Source: Zantedeschia hybrid cultivar (taxonomy: Eukaryota; Streptophyta; Magnoliopsida; Alismatales; Araceae). From it: 64,000 nt of DNA. A model generated the notes under the pieces. The model was not told the DNA's origin and did not search any database. It was given only the letters and a program-made list of their open reading frames with translations. Each line of letters begins with the position of its first letter. The stretch's first letter is position 1. The position numbers were made by a program, and so were the translations under genes. Positions 56,855 to 64,000 of the stretch are shown here, in pieces. The stretch lies in the NCBI GenBank assembly GCA_030544215.1, contig JARZZO010000003.1:36150379-36214378 (forward strand), read 5' to 3'.

Positions 56855-57295
56855 TCCGTCCCAAAGCGAAAAAAAAAGAAAAGAAAAGAAAAAGCAAAAA
56901 AGGCAAAAGCCAAACGTCAAATCAAAAGGCCATTACATTACAAACGTTACATCAAGGCCATGAAATGAAACAAAAGGGAACGCAAGGTCGATAAATACCC
57001 CGGAAAGAAAATGACCGAACCCCAACGGATATTAGGGTAGGAAAGGAACATTTTTTTAAGTCTCCGGAACCTTCTCATGGGCTTTCTAACTTATTCATCT
57101 TTTCTTTCTAAAGAGATGTACTCCAAACTTAAGGAATGGTTTACATTGACTAAGGGTCAAATCATCAAATGGGATCACGAATGGAAACACAAGTTCAAAC
57201 ACGATGGGTTTAAGTTGAGTTGTTAAAGAATAATTTGGAAATTAAGTTAATAAATGAATATGATCTTTTGATCCAAGTACCATGCTGATCTTTTA

Positions 57296-57510
57296 GTCAA
57301 AAATCCAAAAAAATACATATGTCAAAAATCCAAAAAAATACATGTGTTCAAAAATCCAAAAAAAAAAAAAACAAAAATCCAAAAAAATACATAAGTCAAA
57401 AAAAAAAAAAAATACATATGCCAAAAAGCCAAAAAAATACATGTGTTCAAAAATTCAAAAAAATACATATGTCAAAATTAAAAAAAAAGTATATATTTCA
57501 AAACCCCAAA
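57296..57510 (+). repeat. A-rich tandem repeat in Tat-2
   Basis: About eight or nine imperfect units of 20-30 bp follow the pattern caaaaatccaaaaaaatac plus atatgt or atgtgtt. The spacing varies through the A runs. Confidence 0.85.
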
Positions 57511-57884
57511 CAAAAATGAATATTTCAAAACAACAAAAATATTTCAGTTAGCATCTGCTTGTTGCATTTAGTATGTTTCATTCCTTTTATTTTCAGTGAG
57601 CATTTGTTTGCTTGTATGTTGCATTTTACTTAAGTCTGATTATTCTCATTACCTTTGTTAATAAAGGCTATGCCCCTTGACCATTTATTGAAGAAAAGAT
57701 TGATTGACCATTTATTTGGTCAGGCAAGGGGCTAAGCCTAAATAGATACTTAACCTGTTTGTTAAGTGTGTACAGGGTGCAAGATAAACACAAGAACACA
57801 AGATTGGAGCCAAAAGTTTCATGTATATTATCAAAAGGCATTTTTGTACATGATATATGAAGAGAAGAAAAGATACATGAGCCC

Positions 57885-60727
57885 TCAAGGCTGGCTCTCC
57901 CCTCCGCCCTCGTCCAACTGACTCTGGGCCTCGTCAGGCGCATCCGGTGCTGGCCCTCGGCTGGGAGGTGGAGGTGGTCTCATCGCGCTCGGCCCTGCAT
58001 GGCCGGAAGATACAGCAGCACTGGCAGTGAAGGCACTGGTCAGACCACGCTCATGGGCACGCTGCCAAGCACGCTGATACCGTTCCTCCACCATCTTGCG
58101 CTCATGCTCCGCAACTGACAAGCGACCCTGCATAGCCTCCAGTCGAAGGCGGTCGCGGTCTCTCTCCTCAGTCACAACCTCCAGGCGAATCTGGAGGCGT
58201 GCAAGATCTCCAGTCGAGAGAAGGGCCACCTGCTCCTCCAGAGCCCGGATCCGCTCTGTATCAGCCTCGGCACGAGCCGCTGCAGCACGGGCATGCTCTA
58301 TCTCCGCTTCAGCCCTCTGAAGGGCTTCCTGAAGCTCAGCAACCTGAAAGGAAGATTTTGTTAGTCCAAGGCAATCAAAATAATCAAATAATCAATTTCA
58401 GAATTCAAAAGTTGAAGAACTTACCTGAGCAGCACGATCCTCCTCCGCTAGAGAAGCCCGGTGGATGGCGGAGGCGAGCTGACTCTGAAGGTCAGCCATG
58501 GCAGCATCATGAGCAGCAGACGTGGAAGACGAAGCTCCATGGGTAGGAGGAGCCGCCTAGGTGTAGACGGCTCGCTGCACCGGAAGACAACTATCAGTGG
58601 TTAATCGCCAAAACAATTAATTAATTAAAACATGCATTCATATTCATTCATACATACCAGGTCATATAACTCCTTCTGGACTTGTTCTAGCTGGGCCTCC
58701 GCATCATGTAGGCGGGCCCGGAGGTAGACGATGACCGCATCACGCGCATCCTGCATGTCATACATACATTCATTCACAAATATAAATCAAGATAATAATA
58801 AAATTAAAGATGCATGAATTCATACTTACATCGAGTGGTCGGAGGAGCCGAAGCTGATCGGCGTAATGGGCCCGGTACTGCTGGAGGTAGGCCTCGCTAC
58901 TCTCCGCCTGTGACTCCACTCTGACACCCCGGCGATGCCAGTCTTCATATTGCTCAGGAAATTTCGCTCGCCAATCAGTGAGGGCTTGCTTCCCCCTCAT
59001 GCTCCTTCCTACACCCCCCGGGACCTCCTCGTCTATCCACTCCTGGTGGAGACCCAGGGTCCTCATCACTAGCCGGAGGCGAAGGGGCTCGATCTCATTG
59101 AGGCAATGTACCCACATCTGCCTCCCAAACCGCCTCCTGCCAGCCGTCACCCACGGCTGACCCTCCTCATTCATGCCCAGATATAGGCGCCAAATCACCT
59201 GCATATAGGTTAGATGCATTCATAAATAACTTGCATTTAATAAAAGATTGCATTTAATAAAATTAAACAAGTTAAAAGTTTACCAGAAGTTCTGGATAAT
59301 CCAGAAACTGACGGCGGAGGGCCGTCAGCTGGTGATGCTGTGGAGCCGTGTCCACAATCGGCTGCCAACGGCAGGCAAAAGGGACGGCGTTTGGGCGAAC
59401 AATCCTCGCTCTGCCGAGCGGGAAGTAGTAGTAGCTCCATACCTGCATTCATGAACATATAGGTTAGAAAAAGCATCATATCATATTGCACTGTATATAA
59501 CAAATAATTAAACAATTTAATACCTGAAGAAATGACGAGAAGCCACTGATGGTAGTCTCACGGTCCGGCGTGACCGCGGATAGATTGGCAAAGAGGTGAG
59601 CCAGAAGGGCTGCACCCCAGGCATACTCTCCTAGGCTATCTAGGTCATCTAGCAAATAAAGAAACCTACAGTGGATATGGTCGCCCTTCGTACCGAAGAG
59701 CAACCTACCGAAAAAGAAAACTAAGAAGACCCTGAGCTGTCTATCTACCTCCTCTACCTGACTGGGGTCACTACAGTAGACTGAGGAGGATGACTCGGCT
59801 AATCTAACCCTAAACTCCTCCCGGGTCTCGTCAGACCGACGCCGGGGCTCATCTAATCCTAGTGCAGCCTCTACCTCTACCCTAGGGACCATCCTAGACT
59901 CTCTACCTATGCTAGATACCTCTATCCCTAACAATGCCTCAGCCAATCCCTGATAGTTGGGGTAAGTCACCCCACTAACAGGTCGGCCCTCTACCCTGAG
60001 GCCAGTAATCCTGGCCACATCCTCTAGGGTGGGGACCATGTGCCCCCACGGCATCAGGAAGGCACGGCTTTCCACATGCCATCTCTCCCTCAAAACCTGC
60101 AAGAGGACTAAGTCAAGTCAGAATGGCTCGATGTCCAACACTTCACCGAATCCCATCTGACGCAGGCGCGCCTTTTGGAAATCCGGGAGCCCTCTGTAAG
60201 CCCCTATCACTAGGTCCCAACTAATCCTAGCCCTCATCACTCCCTGCAAATAAAAACATAAAAATAAGGGTCAGTAATTAATAAAAACAGAAAAAATCAG
60301 TTTTGTTTTGAAAGGCGTCAGCCCACATGGACGTCTTTTAAAACACGTCAACATGACTTGACGCGATTCAAAATTTTATTCCTATTTAAAAATCCGGAAT
60401 TTATCTTGAAAGACGTCGACCCATGGTGAGGCCTTTTGAATGGCGTCACCTAGTCTGGACGCCTTTCAAGCCCAGATTTCGGGTTCTTTGAAGAACCCCG
60501 TTCTCCCTCTTTTCTTCATACAACCACATCCACAGGGAGCTTACCGTGTGGAGGTCGCCCTCCTCTTCTTCTTCCACCGCCATAGGTGCCGGTGGAGGTA
60601 GTTCTTCCTCCAAGAAGGCCGCCGCCTCGGCTAGCAACGCCGGGATCTCCTCGGGGGCTTCTTCTTCTTGCCTTCGCCGCCTCTTAGCTATGATTTTCGT
60701 CTTCTTGGAGCCTTCACCGCGTTCCAT
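57885..60727 (-). pseudogene. Antisense gene 1 of Tat-2: plant-mobile-domain-like protein, seven exons
   Basis: Exons read on the minus strand are 60727-60545, 60243-59524, 59442-59284, 59198-58830, 58750-58658, 58574-58425 (or 58556-58425) and 58343-57885. All six introns are GT-AG and all junctions are phase 0; introns 2-6 are 79-85 bp and intron 1 is 301 bp. The product is about 710 aa. It has a basic Lys/Arg cluster (KRRRRQ) and an acidic stretch in exon 1. A core like the plant mobile domain follows (ERWHVESRAFLMPWG, TLEDVARITGL, LQVWSYYYFPLGR across an exon junction). The tail is a long coiled coil rich in Ala, Glu and Arg, then Pro-rich. One in-frame TGA (60118-60120, before LDLVLLQ) probably came from CGA. 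A TAG in exon 6 is avoided if the acceptor at 58557 is used. Role unknown. Confidence 0.75.
60244..60544 (-). repeat. Palindrome cluster inside intron 1 of antisense gene 1
   Basis: Four units lie between 60308 and 60470, for example the pair cttgaatggcgtc-like/gacgcctttcaag. This is the only long intron of the gene (301 bp against about 80), and the palindromes account for the excess. Confidence 0.75.
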
Positions 60728-61374
60728 GGCTTGAGAAGAGGGGTTTTTGAGGGAGAGATCGTCGGAGTTCGTCGCCGGAGAGAGGAGAGAAAGAGAAAGG
60801 TTTTGGGAAAAGTGAGGAAGAAAGGGGGCCTTCGCGGGTCTGTTAACGAAAGGCTGAAAGGCGTCGACTCAGGTTGACGCGTTTTATGGCGCAAAAGTTG
60901 AGGCGGCAGGGATAGAAGTTTGAATTTGAATGAAAGACGTCCACATATGTGGACGCGTTTCAATATTTTCGTCAGAGCCGTACAGAGGAAAATCATGAAA
61001 GGCGTCTTAGTATGTTGACGCGTTTCAGAGAATTAATCATGGAATTAATGACAGACTCCTGGAAAAAGTAGGAGAGAGAGTTGAAAGGCGTCAACATGTC
61101 CAGACGCGTTTTAAGGTTTAAATCGGGTTTTTGAGGATTAAATTGAATTTCTGGAAAAGAATTATTATTGAAAGGCGTCCTTTCATGCAGACGCGTTTTA
61201 AGTTTTAAATTGAATTATGATTGAAAGGCGTCTTTCTGACTGGACGCGTTTTGCATTTTTACAGAACCCGAATTGTTGAATTTTCAGGAAAAATCAAGTT
61301 TTCTCTAAAGGAAAAATCATGTGCACTTCACAGGAAGTTGAGGAAAGGTTTTGAGGCATGAAAAAAAAAACTTC
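60728..61374 (-). promoter_or_regulatory. 5' flank of antisense gene 1 with palindrome array
   Basis: Reading toward the gene there are six palindromes (61252 down to about 60853), then gttaacagacccgcgaagg, a CT-rich run and the ATG. The CT-rich run and its edge resemble 35519-35610 of the Tekay LTR in the same order and direction. I infer that this holds the promoter and 5' UTR; no TATA box is evident. Confidence 0.5.
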
Positions 61375-61397
61375 TTTATTCAATAAAATTCTTTATT
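61375..61397 (-). terminator. Poly(A) signals of antisense gene 2
   Basis: Two AATAAA hexamers on the minus strand (61392-61397 and 61375-61380) lie 30-52 bases after the stop codon at 61427. Confidence 0.65.
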
Positions 61398-61426
61398 ACA
61401 TCATGAATAAAAGAGAAAGAGGACAT

Positions 61427-62816
61427 TCAAGGAAGAATTTCATGAAGACCTTTAAGGTATGGAAATTTCAATCCTCTATCTCTATCTTTAGAGGATTTTA
61501 CACGGTAACTGAAGCCAAGATTCCATAGAGTGGTAATGATTTGTACGGCTTCATAGTCTTCGTCGGATTCCAAGTCGCGCTTCTTGATCGGGAGTGTGGG
61601 AGAGAACTCGGGGAATTCACGACGGCCCAAGCTAAGTTGAGTAAGGCACCGATGTGGATTGTACAGCACAAACTCGGTGGCTCCAATCAACTTAAGATCT
61701 GCTCCTGCTGCACGACGCACCCACACAGGTTTTCCAACCAGAGCAAGTGGAGACGAGTCGAATATGTCGGACGTCATGAGCTTTAAATACTCTCTCCAAT
61801 CGGCTCGGGTCTTGAGTTTTGGAACCTTGTTAACCATGTGCTCATTGAACTTTACAATATTAGCTATGCAATGAATTGGGCTATTCAAGTAGATTTGAGA
61901 TGGATTCAGAGGCCTTTTCTTGCTGTGCTCAAACTTGAAGTGAAGTTCAACCCATAAGGTGAAGAGTAGAATACATCCGTACGGAGGACGGCCCACAGAC
62001 GCTGCAGAAAGCCCACTATAAAGATATGCTAAGAGTGCAGTGCTAATGGATTTACCTTCGAAGATTGCGCATATGGCACTGACTTGGTCATCTTCTAAGA
62101 TGTTATCCTGCGCAAAAAAGAATAAGGCACCGGCTAGGCATGTAACTAAAGCTTTTGTTACATCCTCCGCTTCATCCTCTCTTAGATCATCGATTTCGTA
62201 CAGCGTCCATTCGGCTAGCTTGGTGAGATTGATCCCCTTTTTAGTAAGACATCCTTTAGCTTCTGAAGGATCTTTCATAATCGATGTCAACAATTGTTGA
62301 CCGGTGATTCTCTCCTTCATCAAAGCTATCCTCTCTTTGTTCTCTTTGGTCTTTGGGAGACCTAAAAGAAGCTCCGCCTCCTCTAAAAGAATCGTGCACT
62401 CGAAATCTTGGAAGAAGAACGTATGAGTTTGGGGATGCCACCACTCGATCAAGGCACCCATAGCCGCCCAATCTACGTTCGCGCTCTTGTAATGCTTGGC
62501 AAGCACTACAAGACCTTGAAGATTCCACTTGGATATGAATACTTGCATGGAAAGCTTGATGCTTTTTGCAAGTTTACGGATCCAAGGTAAGGAAGTAAAC
62601 TTCCTTGGGCCAGGAAACATGGGATAGTTCTGAAAACCAAAAGAAAAGACGAAGAACATGATGAGGAACGCGAAGAACATGATGAAGAACATGAAGAGAA
62701 TTGAAAAAGAAGTCGATTGAACTTACTTGGAGATTGGGATTTCTTCCATTGAGGTGATTCTCCACATCTGAAAACTGCTCCAAAGACATCTTCATCTTCT
62801 TGCTTGAAGAATTCAT
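61427..62816 (-). CDS. Antisense gene 2 of Tat-2: PMD-like protein, two exons
   Basis: Exon 1 is 62816-62727 (30 codons, ATG to the GTAAGT donor) and exon 2 is 62629-61427 (400 codons and stop). The 97-bp intron ends ttggttttcag, phase 0, and the product is about 430 aa without internal stops. The core FISKWNLQGLVVLAKHYKS then WWHPQTHTFFFQDFECTILL and EAELLLGLP resembles the PMD/DUF7745-like group of plant transposon-associated proteins. Conserved later blocks include AEWTLYEIDDL, YLYSGLSAASVGRPPYG, KTRADWREYL and TEFVLYNPHRC. The Tat-1 homologue keeps the same exon boundary. Downstream poly(A) signals support transcription on this strand. Biochemical function unknown. Confidence 0.78.
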
Positions 62817-64000
62817 ACTCTCTTTTTCGGAATTCCTCCTTCTTGAAGCTTGGAAACCTTGGAACTTTGAAGAAACCTTGAAGAAAACTCAACTTTTGAT
62901 CTTTGGATTGTAGTGGGATTGCTTGGGAACGACCTAAGGGTGTTTATATAGACAACATTGCGATCCTAGGAAGACTTTTCCGGATTGGAAAAGGGATGTG
63001 CATTGATAGAGTTGGAATTCGAATAGAGAACAGCCAGAAACCTGTTTCTGTGAGTGAAAGGCGTCTAGGATAAGCGACGCGTTTCAACGTTAAATGGCGT
63101 CTGCTCGACACGACGCTTTTCAGCTTTTCTATGATTTATTTGAAATTCTGTGGTTGTTTAAATTGAATATTTATTGGAATTGTTAACAATTTTGGTTGCA
63201 GAAAATTCAAGAAAACCTGAGTAAAGCTGGAAAATATCAAGAAGATCCCACTGTGGGAGTCAAGAAGTCCTAACCGTGGCTAAAAGGACGGTTATTTCTA
63301 CCCTTGTACTCTTCCATGTAATTATTTTGCATCAGCATTACTATATGATAAGTATTTACTAGAGCATATCAAGGACCTTGTGTTTTGATGAAACTGGAAT
63401 TTAAGTTCTCCTGCAACAAAAACAGTGATAATTCCAGAGGATTCTTAATCGCACGGATAGGCCGTTGGATTGTTAATTAGTGAGGATGATGGTTCCACTT
63501 TTGTGAAACGGTGCGTGGATAAACGAGCTTCGGCTTAGCACTGAATTACAAGAATTGGTATCTTGACTCATTAATGACAATTTGACAATATTATTCTTGA
63601 TTAATTTATATTTTATTTGACTTTATATTTTTCTTTTAGCCCAGCATGCATCATGTAGGACTTTGAAATCATTGTAATAAGGATTAATTATTGATTAAGT
63701 TTCAGACCATTAAATTAAACAATTCAAACATAATATGATATATTCCATTCTGAATTGAGTATCTTGATTATCTTTGAGATTCGCTTGAAGATATCTTTGG
63801 AATTCTATCCTTGATTGGATTCTTTATCCAATAATTCTTGTTTTTCTTTTAAGATCCATCATGGCTGCAGCACGTCCACATTGGCTGGCAAACGCTCCCT
63901 ATGATGAAACCTACAGTGTCTACGACCTGGGGTACTTCCCACTCCGAGGAGGTTGATCGACTTTATTTTATTTCCTTGTCTACCTCATCCAGACATGATT
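62817..64000 (+). other. Tat-2 untranslated 3' region, upstream of antisense gene 2
   Basis: 62817-63050 is the 5' side of antisense gene 2, with a possible minus-strand TATA element (plus tttatata, about 62943-62950) about 130 bp before its ATG. Two palindromes lie at 63055-63122. 63300-64000 is collinear with 15290-15970 of Tat-1. No polypurine tract or LTR is reached before the window ends. Confidence 0.6.

Larger units (their letters stand above)
56540..57884 (+). other. Tat-2 region between pol and the antisense genes
   Basis: It has no gene. It contains a purine tract (56839-56854), A-rich simple sequence at 56860-56910 and an A-rich minisatellite (57296-57510). The Lys-rich ORFs over the minisatellite are artefacts. 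Confidence 0.75.
45978..64000 (+). mobile_element. Tat-2: large Tat-type Ty3/gypsy element with antisense genes (3' LTR outside window)
   Basis: It is inserted in the Tekay-A integrase after aagatgtat. The order is 5' LTR 45978-47043, primer site, 1.1-kb leader, gag-protease-G-patch, a spacer ORF, pol with a second RNase H before integrase (a hallmark of the Tat lineage), an A-rich tandem repeat, two antisense genes, and an untranslated 3' region running out of the window. More than 18 kb is typical for Ogre/Tat elements. Only a few single in-frame stops are seen in gag and pol, so it is degenerate but fairly young. Confidence 0.93.

Noticed and set aside
57319..57551. Lys-rich small ORFs
   Set aside because: They are translations of the A-rich minisatellite.
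6989..63122. Palindrome clusters as CRISPR arrays
   Set aside because: Spacing and inter-unit sequence vary, the units are degenerate, there are no cas genes and the context is a plant retroelement nest.

Overview
The window is a dense nest of plant LTR retrotransposons. Essentially every base can be given to a Ty1/copia or Ty3/gypsy element, and I find no ordinary host gene, tRNA, rRNA or CRISPR array. An angiosperm (probably eudicot) repeat-rich chromosome region is indicated by Athila, Tekay/Del-type chromovirus and Tat-type gypsy elements, by tRNA-iMet and tRNA-Asp primer sites, and by GT-AG introns. The lineage names come from motifs read by eye, not from a search.

Layout, left to right. 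(1) 1-12494: a decayed minus-strand copia element (copia-1) with its 3' LTR at 1-893, coding region at 1002-4834 and a very long leader. The leader carries a solo Tekay LTR (5945-8212, TSD catca) and a solo Tat LTR (9103-10341, TSD catgg); the primer site is at 10906-10921 and the 5' LTR at 10922-12494. (2) 12495-16517: the 3' half of a Tat element (Tat-1) with an antisense pseudogene. (3) 16518-18629: a 5'-truncated Tekay LTR. (4) 18630-20268: the 5' part of a plus-strand copia (copia-2). (5) 20269-30290: an Athila element on the minus strand, inserted in the copia-2 integrase. (6) 30291 to 45977: a plus-strand Tekay element (Tekay-A), interrupted by a solo copia LTR (32252-33836) and by a complete young Tekay element (Tekay-B, 35132-44525, TSD gctcc). 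(7) 45978 to the window end: a Tat element (Tat-2) inserted in Tekay-A; its 3' LTR lies outside.

The most unusual content is in Tat-2. On its sense strand it has gag-protease-G-patch and RT-RNaseH-second RNaseH-integrase. On the opposite strand, between pol and the 3' end, it has two intron-containing genes. One can be read as seven exons with six phase-0 introns and encodes a plant-mobile-domain-like protein with a coiled-coil tail. The other has two exons and a related W-x-P-Q-T-H-T-F core. A broken copy of the second is kept in Tat-1.

A second unusual signal is a family of about 70-80 short imperfect palindromes (GGCGTC, about 10 nt, GACGC[C/G]). They sit only in the noncoding parts of the Tekay and Tat elements and not in the copia or Athila elements. 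A CT-rich segment next to the palindromes is also shared between the Tekay LTRs and the 5' flank of the Tat antisense gene, which suggests exchange of a regulatory module between unrelated elements.

All coordinates, splice sites and comparisons were made by eye from the sequence alone.
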